Part shown: positions 1-8,147 of the stretch, in pieces | How the letters are laid out: each line of letters starts with the position of its first letter | How positions within the stretch are numbered: the stretch's first letter is position 1 | Origin: Actinomycetota bacterium | GTDB taxonomy: Bacteria > Actinomycetota > Actinomycetes > Streptosporangiales > Streptosporangiaceae | Assembly (NCBI GenBank): GCA_003140115.1 | Contig: PLIQ01000158.1 | Span: forward strand, 4,606-27,506 | Length of the DNA stretch: 22,901 bases | Direction: 5' to 3' | The notes under the pieces: generated by a model | What the model was told of the DNA's origin: nothing | Seen by the model: the letters and a program-made list of their open reading frames with translations, nothing else | Database searches by the model: none | Translations under genes and position numbers: made by a program

Positions 1-1065
1 GAGCGCGCGTCCGGCAGCCTGGTCGACTTCGCGCTGTACATGGCGACCTGCGCGCAGCGCCAGCTGGACAAGGGTAAGGGTCCCTACTTCTACCTGGCCA
101 AGAACGAGAGCCACCTGGAGGCACGGCTCTGGAACGACGCGTTCAACCTGGCCCAGGACGCGCTGGGCATCCCGCGCGGCACGATCCGGGCCACGGTGCT
201 GATCGAGACCATCCCGGCCGCGTTCGAGATGGAGGAGATCCTCTACGAGCTGCGGGAGCACTCGGCCGGGCTGAACGCAGGCCGCTGGGACTACCTGTTC
301 AGCGTGATCAAGAAGTTCCGCACGCGGGGCCGGGAGTTCGTCCTGCCCGAGCGCAACTCGGTGACGATGACCGCGCCGTTCATGCGCGCCTACACCGAGC
401 TGCTGGTACACACGTGTCACCGGCGCGGGGCGCACGCGATGGGCGGCATGGCCGCGTTCATCCCGAGTCGGCGCGACCCCGAAGTCAACGAGAAGGCGCT
501 GGCCAAGGTCCGCGAGGACAAGACCCGCGAGTCGACCGACGGTTTCGACGGCTCCTGGGTGGCTCACCCGGACCTGGTTCCGATCTGCAAGGAGGTCTTC
601 GACGGCGTCCTCGGCTCGAACCCGAACCAGCTCGGCAAGCTCCGCGAGGACGTCAGCGTCACCGCCGAGGACCTGCTCGCGGTGAGCAAGACGCCCGGCG
701 TGATCACCGAGGCCGGGCTGCGCAACGACATTAGCGTCGCCCTGCAGTACCTGGCCAACTGGCTGGCCGGCAACGGGGCGGTGGCCATCTTCAACCTGAT
801 GGAGGACGCGGCCACGGCGGAGATCTCCCGGTCTCAGGTCTGGCAGTGGATCCACAACGACGTCGCGCTGGACGACGGGCCGGTGGTGACCAGGGAGCTG
901 GTCGAGCGGCTCATCGACGAGGAGCTGGTCAAGATCCGCGCCGCGGCCGGAGACGAGTTCGACGCGGCGCAGTACGGCCAGGCCGTGGCGCTGTTCACCG
1001 AGGTGGCCCTGGCCGATACCTTCGCCGACTTCCTCACAATTCCCGCCTACGAACGCATGCCTTGA
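1..1065 (+). CDS. aceB: Malate synthase A, C-terminal part (5' end outside window)
   Basis: Condenses glyoxylate with acetyl-CoA to malate in the cytoplasm. The frame is open from base 1 (it reads [18 protein letters not shown]), so the gene begins upstream; the ATG at 40 is internal. About 354 residues are visible of a family usually near 530. The family signature [16 protein letters not shown] is present. So are [17 protein letters not shown], the [18 protein letters not shown] stretch, and [12 protein letters not shown], whose Asp is the catalytic base in the E. coli enzyme. The end, [11 protein letters not shown], is the normal family C-terminus, so the 3' end is intact. It lies 70 bp upstream of glcD on the same strand, which fits a role in using glyoxylate made by glycolate oxidase. 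It is the A type, not the G type (glcB) of the E. coli glc operon. The family call is very secure; the symbol follows convention. Confidence 0.95.
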   Translation, partial: ERASGSLVDFALYMATCAQRQLDKGKGPYFYLAKNESHLEARLWNDAFNLAQDALGIPRGTIRATVLIETIPAAFEMEEILYELREHSAGLNAGRWDYLFSVIKKFRTRGREFVLPERNSVTMTAPFMRAYTELLVHTCHRRGAHAMGGMAAFIPSRRDPEVNEKALAKVREDKTRESTDGFDGSWVAHPDLVPICKEVFDGVLGSNPNQLGKLREDVSVTAEDLLAVSKTPGVITEAGLRNDISVALQYLANWLAGNGAVAIFNLMEDAATAEISRSQVWQWIHNDVALDDGPVVTRELVERLIDEELVKIRAAAGDEFDAAQYGQAVALFTEVALADTFADFLTIPAYERMP

Positions 1066-1135
1066 CGGGTTTCTGGTCACGGGCTCGGGAAAAGGAGACA
1101 ATCAGCACAGGTCTTCCGGGGTGAGGTGGTTACCG

Positions 1136-2599
1136 ATGACGACCAGCACCGAAGCGTTGGTGCCGCGGCTGCGGGATATCTGCGGCGCCGGTAACGTCAT
1201 CACCGACCCGCTGGAGCTGCGCACGTATGAGTGCGACGGGCTCACCTCGCACCGGTCGGTACCCGCCCTCGTCGTGCTGCCCGCGACCGCCGGTGAGGTG
1301 GCCGCGATCGTCACCGAGTGCGCGGCGGCCGGGGTGCCGTTCGTGGCCCGGGGCAGCGGCACCGGGCTGTCCGGCGGCGCGCTGCCGCGCCAGGACGGCG
1401 TGCTGATCGTGATGTCCCGGATGCGCGCCATTGTCGAGATCGACCCGGTGAGCCGGCGAGCGGTCGTCGAGCCGGGCGTGACGAACCTGTCGGTGAGCAA
1501 AGCGGCGGCGCCGTTCGGGCTGTTCTACGCGCCCGACCCGTCGAGCCAGGTGGTCTGCTCGGTGGGCGGCAACGTGGCGGAGAACTCCGGCGGGGCGCAC
1601 TGCCTCAAGCACGGGTTCACCGTGCACCACGTGACCGGCCTGCAGATCGTCACGCCGTCCGGCGAGCTGACCTGGCTCGGCGACGGGACCGGCGTGACCA
1701 CCGGGTACGACCTGCTCGGCGCGTTCACCGGCTCGGAGGGCACGCTCGGCATCGTGACCAAGATCGTGGTCAAGCTGATGCCGCTGCCCGAGGTGGTGCA
1801 CACCCTGCTGGCCGCGTACGCCACGACCAGCGAGGGCGGCCGCGCGGTGTCCGACATCATCGCGGCCGGCATCGTGCCCGCGGCCATCGAGATGATGGAC
1901 GCGCTGTCCATCGAGGCCGCCGAGGCCGCCGTGCACTGCAACTATCCGGCCGGGGCCGGAGCCGTGCTCATCGTCGAGCTGGACGGCCCGGCCTCCGAGG
2001 TCGAGGCGGAGCTGTCCGTGGTGCGCGCGATCTGCGAGGCGGCCGGCGCGACCGAGATCAGGGCGGCCGATGACCCTGCCGAGCGCGCGGTCATCTGGGC
2101 CGGCCGCAAGTCCGCCTTCGCCGCGGTGGGCCGGATCAGCCCGTCGTTCATCGTGCAGGACGGCGTGGTGCCGCGGACGTCGCTGGGCGCCGTGCTGGCT
2201 CAGATCGCGTCGCTGTCGGAGGCCGCCGGGATCCGCGTGGCCAACGTGTTCCACGCGGGGGACGGGAACCTGCACCCGCTGGTCCTGTACGACGACGCGG
2301 TGCCGGGGCAGGAGACCGCGGCCGAGAAGGTGTCCGGCCAGATCCTGGACGCGTGCCTGGAGGCGGGCGGCTCGATCACCGGCGAGCACGGCGTGGGCGT
2401 GGACAAGTCCCGGTACATGCCCAAAATGTTCACCTCGGCCGACCTGGACACCATGCAGCTGGTCCGGTGCGCGTTCGACCCGGCCAGCCTGTGCAACCCG
2501 GGCAAGATCTTCCCCACGCCGCGGCTGTGCGGCGAGGTGCCGGGCCGCCGCCGGGCGCCGCATCCCGCCGTGGCGGCCGGGCAGGCAGAGATCTTCTGA
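1136..2599 (+). CDS. glcD: Glycolate oxidase FAD subunit GlcD
   Basis: FAD-linked catalytic subunit of the GlcDEF complex, oxidising glycolate (or D-lactate) to the 2-oxoacid. The 487-aa protein has the N-terminal PCMH-type FAD domain: RGSGTGLSGGALP near residues 70-82, YAPDPSSQ and SVGGNVAENSGGAHCLKHG further on, then GSEGTLGIVTK. The C-terminal cap domain ends with VANVFHAGDGNLHPL and GSITGEHGVGVDKSRYM, both diagnostic of GlcD/D-lactate dehydrogenase proteins. The ATG at 1136 was chosen because GAGGTGG at 1123-1129 is a good ribosome-binding site 6 nt upstream; an in-frame GTG at 1121 lacks one. The stop overlaps the glcE start by one base (TGATG), implying translational coupling. D-lactate dehydrogenase is the main alternative, but the glcE and glcF neighbours favour glycolate. 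Confidence 0.94.
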   Translation: MTTSTEALVPRLRDICGAGNVITDPLELRTYECDGLTSHRSVPALVVLPATAGEVAAIVTECAAAGVPFVARGSGTGLSGGALPRQDGVLIVMSRMRAIVEIDPVSRRAVVEPGVTNLSVSKAAAPFGLFYAPDPSSQVVCSVGGNVAENSGGAHCLKHGFTVHHVTGLQIVTPSGELTWLGDGTGVTTGYDLLGAFTGSEGTLGIVTKIVVKLMPLPEVVHTLLAAYATTSEGGRAVSDIIAAGIVPAAIEMMDALSIEAAEAAVHCNYPAGAGAVLIVELDGPASEVEAELSVVRAICEAAGATEIRAADDPAERAVIWAGRKSAFAAVGRISPSFIVQDGVVPRTSLGAVLAQIASLSEAAGIRVANVFHAGDGNLHPLVLYDDAVPGQETAAEKVSGQILDACLEAGGSITGEHGVGVDKSRYMPKMFTSADLDTMQLVRCAFDPASLCNPGKIFPTPRLCGEVPGRRRAPHPAVAAGQAEIF

Positions 2600-3888
2600 T
2601 GGATACCGAACGGACCATGGTGCCCGCGATCCGGGACGCGCTCGTCGCGGCGTGCCCGGTGGTGCGGTCGGCCGACTCCGCCGCCGACGCGATCGGGGGC
2701 GTGGTGCCGTCGTTCGTCGCGTTCCCGGCGAGCACCGAGGAGGCGTCGGCGCTGCTACGCGCGGCGGCCGCTTTTGACCTGGCGGTCGTACCGAGGGGGG
2801 CCGGGACGGGGCTGGGCTGGGGTCCTCCGCCGTCCGCGTGTGACCTGGTCATCGACCTGCAGGCCATGGACCAGGTCCTTGAGCACGCGGCCGGTGATCT
2901 GGTGGCGCGGGTGCAGGCCGGCGCCACCATCGGGCACCTGGCCTCGGTGCTGGCCTCGGCCGGCCAGGAGCTAGTCCTGGACGTACCGGCGGATGCCACG
3001 GTGGGTGGCGTGGTGGCGACCGGGACGGCCGGGCCGCGGCGGTTCCGCTACGGGGCGCCGCGGGACCTGCTGATCGGGATCACGATCGTCCGGGCCGACG
3101 GCGTGGTCGCACACGCGGGCGGCAAGGTGGTCAAGAACGTGGCCGGCTACGACCTGGGCAAGCTGTTCTCCGGCTCGCAGGGCACGCTGGGCCTGATCAC
3201 CGAGGCGACGTTCCGGCTGCACCCGCGGCCGGCCGTGGCGGCCTGGGTTACCGCGGACTACGGGCTGTCCGGGCGAGCCCGGGTGGCGGCGGCGGTGGCC
3301 GCGGCGGCCGGTTCCGCGCTGGTGCCCTCGGCGGTGGAGCTGGCCTGGTCGGCCGCGTTCTTGCGGATGGGCGTGCTACTGGAAGGCACCGAGTCTGGCG
3401 TGACCGAACGGGTCAGCCGGATGTCCGAGCTGATCGCGTCGGCGGGCGGTACGCCGACCGTGGCCCGGTCCGAGGGGCCGTTCCGGTCGTGGGACCTGGT
3501 GCCGGCGGCAGGCTCGCCCGCCGCCGTGGTCCGGGTGTCTTTCTGGCTCAGCCGGCTCGCCGACGTGCTCGAGGCGCTGGCCGCGGCGGGCGCGAGCGCG
3601 GGCCTGCGGCCCATGGTCAGCGGGCCGGCCGGCGCGGGCATGCTGTACGCCTGCCTGGACCCGGGCGTCTCCGAGGAGGACACCATCCGGTTCGTACGGA
3701 CGCTGCGCGACCGTCTGGGCCTTTCTAGTGAACCCCGGGGCAGCGTGGCGGTGCTGGCCGCGCCGCCGGCGGTGATAACGGCCGCCGGGGCCTACGGGCC
3801 GCTGCCGGGGGAAGCCCTGATGCGCGCGGTCAAGAACCAGTTCGATCCGGGCCACCGCATGTTCCCGGGCCGCCTAGGGGGCAGCTGA
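2599..3888 (+). CDS. glcE: Glycolate oxidase FAD-binding subunit GlcE
   Basis: Second flavoprotein subunit of glycolate oxidase, 429 aa, about 60-80 aa longer than typical GlcE. The FAD-binding fold shows RGAGTGLGWGPPP, LDVPADATVGGVVATGTAGPRRFRYGAPRD, and the GlcE hallmark GGKVVKNVAGYDLGKLFSGSQ followed by GTLGLITEATFRLHP. The C-terminal half is Ala/Gly-rich and ends KNQFDPGHRMFPGR, the usual tail. The frame is open further upstream, but the ATG at 2599 overlaps the glcD stop, and the recognisable protein begins there. No strong Shine-Dalgarno site precedes it (GGCAGAG only), consistent with coupling to glcD. Its stop overlaps the glcF start in the same TGATG manner. Confidence 0.93.
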   Translation: MDTERTMVPAIRDALVAACPVVRSADSAADAIGGVVPSFVAFPASTEEASALLRAAAAFDLAVVPRGAGTGLGWGPPPSACDLVIDLQAMDQVLEHAAGDLVARVQAGATIGHLASVLASAGQELVLDVPADATVGGVVATGTAGPRRFRYGAPRDLLIGITIVRADGVVAHAGGKVVKNVAGYDLGKLFSGSQGTLGLITEATFRLHPRPAVAAWVTADYGLSGRARVAAAVAAAAGSALVPSAVELAWSAAFLRMGVLLEGTESGVTERVSRMSELIASAGGTPTVARSEGPFRSWDLVPAAGSPAAVVRVSFWLSRLADVLEALAAAGASAGLRPMVSGPAGAGMLYACLDPGVSEEDTIRFVRTLRDRLGLSSEPRGSVAVLAAPPAVITAAGAYGPLPGEALMRAVKNQFDPGHRMFPGRLGGS

Positions 3889-5294
3889 TGGAGGAGACCG
3901 AACGCCTGCGCGGCGTGGTCAAGGACTGCGTGCACTGCGGGTTCTGCCTGCCGGCCTGCCCGACGTACCAGCTGTGGGCCGAGGAGATGGACTCACCACG
4001 CGGCCGGATCTACCTGGTCAACCAGATCCTGGAGGGCGCCGAGATGACCCCGGCGGCGGCCGAGCACTTCGACCGCTGCCTGGGCTGCATGGCGTGCATG
4101 ACCGCCTGCCCGTCCGGCGTGCAGTACGACCAGCTCATCGAGGCGGCCCGGGTCTGGACCGAAGAGGCCCGGTCCGAGCCGGCGCCCGCGCTCCCCGACG
4201 TTCCCGGCGTTCCCTCTATTCCCGGCGTTCCCGGTGTTCCCGCCGTGCTCGCCGGACGGGCGGCGCGGCTGCGGGAGCGTGCGGCACGGGCGGCCATCTT
4301 CTCGCTGTTCCCCTATCCGCGGCGGCTGCGGGCCGTGACCGGGCCGTTGAAGGCGGCGCAGCGTACCGGGCTTGACCGGCGGCTGGCTCGCAGCAGCCTG
4401 CCCGGACGCCTGTCCCCCGTGCTCGGCGCGGCGCTGCGGCTGGCTCCGCCGCCGTCGGCCGCGGGGCGCGCTGGCGCCTCCGGCGCGGGCCGGCTGCCGG
4501 AACGCGTGGCGGCCCGGGGGCCGCGGCGCGCGGTCGTCGGTATGCTCACCGGGTGCGTCCAGTCGGTGTTCTTCCCGCAGGTGAACGCGGCGACCGCGCG
4601 AGTGCTCGCGACCGAGGGATGCGACGTGATCATCCCGCGCGGCCAGGGCTGCTGCGGGGCGCTGTCGCTGCACGCCGGCCGGGAGGCCGAGGCGGTGGCC
4701 TTCGCCCGGCAGACCATCGAGACGTTCGAGCAGGCCGGGGTGGACGCGATCGTGGTCAACTCGGCCGGCTGCGGTTCGGCCATGAAGGAGTACAAGCGGT
4801 TGCTCGGCGGGGACGGGCAGGATCTGGGCTGGGCCGGGCGGGCGGCGGCGTTGAGCGCCCGGGTCCGGGACTTCACCGAGTTCTTGACCGAGCTCGGACC
4901 GACCGCGCCGCGCCATCCGCTGCCGGTCACGGCCGCCTACCACGATGCCTGCCACCTGGCGCACGCCCAGCGGATCACCCGGCAGCCGCGGGAACTGCTG
5001 CGCGCGATCCCCGAACTCCGCCTGGTCGAACTGGCTGACGCCGGGAACTGCTGCGGCTCGGCCGGCGTGTACAACCTGCTGCAGCCCGAGGCGGCCGCCG
5101 AACTGGGCGCGCGCAAGGCCCAGGCGGTGCTGGACGCGGGCGCGCCGCTGCTCATCTCGGCCAACCCGGGCTGCACGCTGCAGATCGCGGCCGCGCTCGC
5201 CGACCGCGGCGAGCACGTCGAGGTGGCCCACGTGGCCGAGATCCTGGACGCCTCGTTGCGCGGCCTGCCGCCCCCGGTCGCCGCGCCGCGCTGA
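3888..5294 (+). CDS. glcF: Glycolate oxidase iron-sulfur subunit GlcF
   Basis: Iron-sulfur subunit carrying electrons from the GlcD/GlcE flavins to the membrane quinone pool. The 468-aa protein has two [4Fe-4S] motifs, Cys14/17/20/24 followed by Pro and Cys64/67/70/74 followed by Pro. It also has two CCG-type domains of the heterodisulfide reductase/GlcF kind: GCCGALSLHAGREAEA, and NCCGSAGVYNLLQ with ANPGCTLQI. Between the ferredoxin part and the first CCG domain is a linker of PGVP repeats (residues about 103-120) and an Ala/Arg/Pro-rich segment, making it somewhat longer than usual. The last 25 codons include the 59-bp sequence repeated at 8051-8109. The protein ends LRGLPPPVAAPR, and no function-breaking change is visible. 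Confidence 0.94.
   Translation: MEETERLRGVVKDCVHCGFCLPACPTYQLWAEEMDSPRGRIYLVNQILEGAEMTPAAAEHFDRCLGCMACMTACPSGVQYDQLIEAARVWTEEARSEPAPALPDVPGVPSIPGVPGVPAVLAGRAARLRERAARAAIFSLFPYPRRLRAVTGPLKAAQRTGLDRRLARSSLPGRLSPVLGAALRLAPPPSAAGRAGASGAGRLPERVAARGPRRAVVGMLTGCVQSVFFPQVNAATARVLATEGCDVIIPRGQGCCGALSLHAGREAEAVAFARQTIETFEQAGVDAIVVNSAGCGSAMKEYKRLLGGDGQDLGWAGRAAALSARVRDFTEFLTELGPTAPRHPLPVTAAYHDACHLAHAQRITRQPRELLRAIPELRLVELADAGNCCGSAGVYNLLQPEAAAELGARKAQAVLDAGAPLLISANPGCTLQIAAALADRGEHVEVAHVAEILDASLRGLPPPVAAPR
5219..5277 (+). repeat. 59-bp direct repeat, copy 1 (inside the glcF 3' end)
   Basis: This stretch recurs at 8051-8109 in the same orientation, offset 2832 bp. 58 of 59 bases match; the exception is T at 5256 against C at 8088. 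The change turns Leu TTG into Leu CTG in the glcF frame, so it is silent. Similarity stops abruptly at both ends. Confidence 0.95.
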
Positions 5295-5317
5295 CCGGTC
5301 CGGAGGGTATCGGGCCG

Positions 5318-7888
5318 ATGCCAGCTGCCAAGATGCCGTTCGTGGGCCGCCGCGAGGAGCTGGCAGTGCTGGAGGACGAGTTCGCCAGGGCCGCGGTCGG
5401 CGAGTTCCGCGTCGTCCTGCTGTCGGGCGAGGCCGGAGTGGGCAAGAGCCGACTAAGCCGGGAACTGCTCAGCCGTCACCCGGAGGCGGCTGGCATGTTC
5501 GCCCGTGCCCACCCGCTGGGCGTGACCGCGGCCTTCGGGGTGTGGGCCGAGGCCATAGACCCGCTGCTGCGGGGACGATCAGACGCGCAGGTGACGGCCG
5601 CGTGCAGCGGGCTGCTAGACGACCTGGCCAGCCTGTTCCACCGCGTGGCCGTCATCCGGGGATCCCTTCCCGACCGGGAGCCGCCGCTGCCGCGGCTGCT
5701 GCAGGGACTGGCCGCCCTGCTGCGGAACCTGGCCGCCCAGGCACCGGTGATCGCCGTCCTGGACGACGTGCACTTCGCCGACGCCTCCTCATGGGAGGCG
5801 CTGCGCTATTTCGCCCGGCACCTCGACGACACCCGGCTGCTCGTCGTGGCCACCAGCCGGCCCGCCGACCTGGCCGGCCAGGAAGTCGCGGCGCAGGCCC
5901 TGTTCGAACTGGACGAGGATGGGTTCCTGCGGCGGCTCGAGGTGACCCCCCTGGACCGGAATGCGACCAGGGAGCTGGCCGAGACGATCGTCGGCCAGCC
6001 GCCGCCCGCCGCGCTCGTCGACTGGGTGGATCAGCGGGCGCGCGGAAATCCGCTGTACGTCATCAGCCTGGTGCGCGCGCTGCTCGAGGAGCACGCGGAC
6101 CTGTCCGCACCGAGCCTGCACCGGCTGCCCGAGAGCCTGGCCGAACGGATGGCCGCGCGGACCCGCGGAGCCGACACCGCTATGCGGGCGGTACTCGGCC
6201 TGCTGGCCGTGGTCGACCGCCCGCTGCCGCTGCCCGAGCTCGCCGTGCTGACCGGACTGACCGCCGAGCGGCTCGATCCGATCCTGGCCACCCTGATCGC
6301 CGGGCGCGCCGTGGCCGAGCGGCAGCGGGCCGCCGAGCTGATCTACGAGATCCAGCATCCGCTGCTGCGCGACGTGATCTACCGGCAGGTCAGCGCGGCG
6401 CGCAAACGGGTCCTGCATCGCCAGGCGGCCCGGTCGCTGCTGGATTCCGGCCGGCTAGCCGAGGCGGCGCTGCATTTCGCGCGGTCTGCGCAGCCCGGCG
6501 ACACCGAAGCGGTCCGGGTCCTGCTCGATGCGATGCGCCAGGCTGAGCAGCGCGAGGCGTTCCGGGAATCGCTCGACCTGCTATCCGAACTGGTCGACCT
6601 CCTCCCGCCCGCCGATCCGCGCTGGCTGGACGTGCTCGAGGCGATGTACTGGCGGGCCGAATGGGTGGTCGACCATCGGGCGGAAACCCGGACGGAGACG
6701 GCCATCCGGGCCCTGCGGGCCATCGACGGGCTGCTGGCGGACTCGGCCGACGACGCCCGGCGGGCGACGGTCAAGTTCCGCCTGGCCAATTTCCTGGCCT
6801 GGGGCACCGGAGAGCTGCCGGAGGCGGAGGAGACCTGCCGCGAAGCGGTCAGGTTGTACGAGGCGGCGGGAGCGCGACGCCAAGCCCTGCTGGCCCGCCG
6901 AGAGATCGGCTGGATCCGTTACCTGCGCGGCGACATCGCGGGCATGGCCGAGGAGTCGGCGCAGGTAGTGGCCGCGGCCGAGGCCAGCGGGGACCGGTTC
7001 GTCGCGATGCAGGGTCTGGTCACCTTCGGCTATAGCAACATCCTGCGCGTCCGTTTCGCTGACGCCGAGTCGGCCATCCGGCACGCGGTGGCGATCGCCG
7101 AGCAGGACGCGAAGGCCTACCGGCTGACCATGGCGCTGAGCCTGCTGGCCGCCGCGGTTGCGCTGCAGGGCCGCAGCACGGAGGCCGCTGCGCTGTTCGA
7201 GCAGGCCAGATCGGCGAATCCCGCCTTCAGGGACACGATCTTGATCGAGCTGGAGACGTTCGTGCACTGGGTGGCGGGCGACTTCACCTCGGCGGCGGCC
7301 ACCGCGCGTGAGCTCGCGGCCTGGGTAATCGGCGGGCCCAAGCGGCGGGCGCTCGGCCTGGCCTGCGGGGGCCTGGCGGCGGCCGAGACGGGCGACCTGC
7401 GCGAGGCGGAGCGCCTGCTCGGGCGGGCCCGGCAGGGGCTGGACGGTCGCGACTGGGCGTACTTCTTTCTCTACACGCGCTACGGGGAGGCGGTCCTGGC
7501 CTGGCATGCGGGACACGCGGCAGAGTGTGCGGACACGCTGGCCGAGGTGGCGGCCGCGCTGATCGGCATGGACGCCGCGGCCGTGAGCGTCTTCGTGCTG
7601 ATCGACCTGACCGAGTCGGCCGCCGACGCCCACGACGGGCGCGCCGCTTCGTCAGCCGCCCGGCAGCTCGCGGACGTGGCCCGCGCCGCGGGGCTCGCGC
7701 CGCACCGGGGTCTCGCCTGTTCCGCACGGCGCTCGGCCGCGAGGCGGGCATCGTCGAGTACCAGGTCCGGCAGACTTTGGCCGGCGCCGCCATCGCCGTC
7801 CGCTGCTCGGCCCCGGTCAGCCTCGACGGCCTCCGGGGCGGGGTCGCGGCCAGCCTGGCCGGCGCCGGGTTGGAGCGGCCCCAGGTGA
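5318..7888 (+). CDS. LAL-type AAA ATPase/TPR regulator lacking the C-terminal HTH (probably truncated)
   Basis: 856-aa frame resembling large ATP-binding regulators of the LuxR/MalT (LAL) class. The start FVGRREELAVLEDEF is the typical entry. Walker A is GEAGVGKS (residues 37-44) and Walker B is VIAVLDDVHFADASSW (about 145-160). RGNPLYVISLVRALLEE and IQHPLLRDVIYRQV follow, then an Ala-rich alpha-helical region of TPR-like repeats to about residue 795. From about residue 798 (base 7711) the protein becomes a low-complexity Arg/Ser/Pro run typical of out-of-frame GC-rich DNA, because another gene's tail starts there in a different frame. Family members normally end in a LuxR-type HTH near residues 850-950; none is seen in any frame to 8147. 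The start is supported by GGAGGG 10 nt upstream. The gene lies 23 bp after glcF and may be read through from it. It is either a pseudogene or a signalling ATPase without DNA-binding ability. Confidence 0.75.
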   Translation: MPAAKMPFVGRREELAVLEDEFARAAVGEFRVVLLSGEAGVGKSRLSRELLSRHPEAAGMFARAHPLGVTAAFGVWAEAIDPLLRGRSDAQVTAACSGLLDDLASLFHRVAVIRGSLPDREPPLPRLLQGLAALLRNLAAQAPVIAVLDDVHFADASSWEALRYFARHLDDTRLLVVATSRPADLAGQEVAAQALFELDEDGFLRRLEVTPLDRNATRELAETIVGQPPPAALVDWVDQRARGNPLYVISLVRALLEEHADLSAPSLHRLPESLAERMAARTRGADTAMRAVLGLLAVVDRPLPLPELAVLTGLTAERLDPILATLIAGRAVAERQRAAELIYEIQHPLLRDVIYRQVSAARKRVLHRQAARSLLDSGRLAEAALHFARSAQPGDTEAVRVLLDAMRQAEQREAFRESLDLLSELVDLLPPADPRWLDVLEAMYWRAEWVVDHRAETRTETAIRALRAIDGLLADSADDARRATVKFRLANFLAWGTGELPEAEETCREAVRLYEAAGARRQALLARREIGWIRYLRGDIAGMAEESAQVVAAAEASGDRFVAMQGLVTFGYSNILRVRFADAESAIRHAVAIAEQDAKAYRLTMALSLLAAAVALQGRSTEAAALFEQARSANPAFRDTILIELETFVHWVAGDFTSAAATARELAAWVIGGPKRRALGLACGGLAAAETGDLREAERLLGRARQGLDGRDWAYFFLYTRYGEAVLAWHAGHAAECADTLAEVAAALIGMDAAAVSVFVLIDLTESAADAHDGRAASSAARQLADVARAAGLAPHRGLACSARRSAARRASSSTRSGRLWPAPPSPSAARPRSASTASGAGSRPAWPAPGWSGPR

Positions 7889-7992
7889 CGGTCGAGATCG
7901 TCGAACGGTTCGAACGGCCTGGCGGGCCAGCCAAGCTCAAGCGGTTCATCCCGCTCGACCCGGTCCCCGCGCCGCTGAGCGCCGGGCGATGA
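7711..7992 (+). pseudogene. C-terminal remnant of a PaaK/CapK (coenzyme F390 synthetase-like) adenylate-forming enzyme
   Basis: A different frame from the upstream regulator encodes about 93 residues with coherent protein character: ALGREAGIVEYQVRQT, AVRCSAPVSLDGLRGGV, LERPQVTVEIVERFERP, and KLKRFIPL near the end. This pattern (IxEYQVRQT early, PEVTV in the middle, K-L-x-R-F-x-P-L at the end) matches my recollection of the C-terminal domain of phenylacetate-CoA ligase/CapK-like proteins. No N-terminal AMP-binding part exists nearby. The sequence upstream of 7711 in this frame is shadow sequence, so it is a truncated tail joined to the regulator gene. The identification rests on memory of the family pattern; the frame change itself is directly visible. 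Confidence 0.6.
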
Positions 7993-8048
7993 GCCCGGCG
8001 CGGGTCGCTGCCCCGCCCGGTTACGTGCACGCGGCGTCGGACTACGGT

Positions 8049-8135
8049 GACGAGGTGGCCCACGTGGCCGAGATCCTGGACGCCTCGCTGCGCGGCCTGC
8101 CGCCCCCGGCTCTGGTCACATCCCGCGCCGGGTGA
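8049..8135 (+). pseudogene. Duplicated 3'-terminal fragment of glcF
   Basis: Reads DEVAHVAEILDASLRGLPPP, as in the last residues of GlcF, then diverges to ALVTSRAG and a TGA at 8133-8135. The match to glcF covers 8051-8109. The reading frame and a stop are kept, but nothing upstream of 8051 resembles glcF, and no start codon or ribosome-binding site fits a separate peptide. It is a relic of a duplication or recombination. The terminal residues after the match differ from the intact gene, so this end may descend from another glcF allele or may be the original downstream junction. Confidence 0.8.
8051..8109 (+). repeat. 59-bp direct repeat, copy 2
   Basis: Partner of 5219-5277: same orientation and one mismatch (8088). 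The two copies bracket 2.77 kb holding the truncated regulator and the CapK-like tail. No integrase or transposase lies between them. Confidence 0.95.
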
Positions 8136-8147
8136 GAAACTAGAGTC

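Noticed and set aside
1121..1135. GTG at 1121 as the glcD start
   Set aside because: No suitable ribosome-binding site before it; ATG 1136 has GAGGTGG 6 nt upstream.
1130..2563. 477-codon minus-strand frame opposite glcD
   Set aside because: Arg/His/Gly-rich antisense shadow of glcD without motifs.
4945..6546. 533-codon plus-strand frame across the glcF end and the regulator start
   Set aside because: Low-complexity Arg/Pro/Ala protein crossing two real genes in another frame.
5219..8109. Integrative mobile element with att sites
   Set aside because: The repeats look att-like, but no integrase, excisionase or transfer gene lies between them; kept only as a recombination scar.
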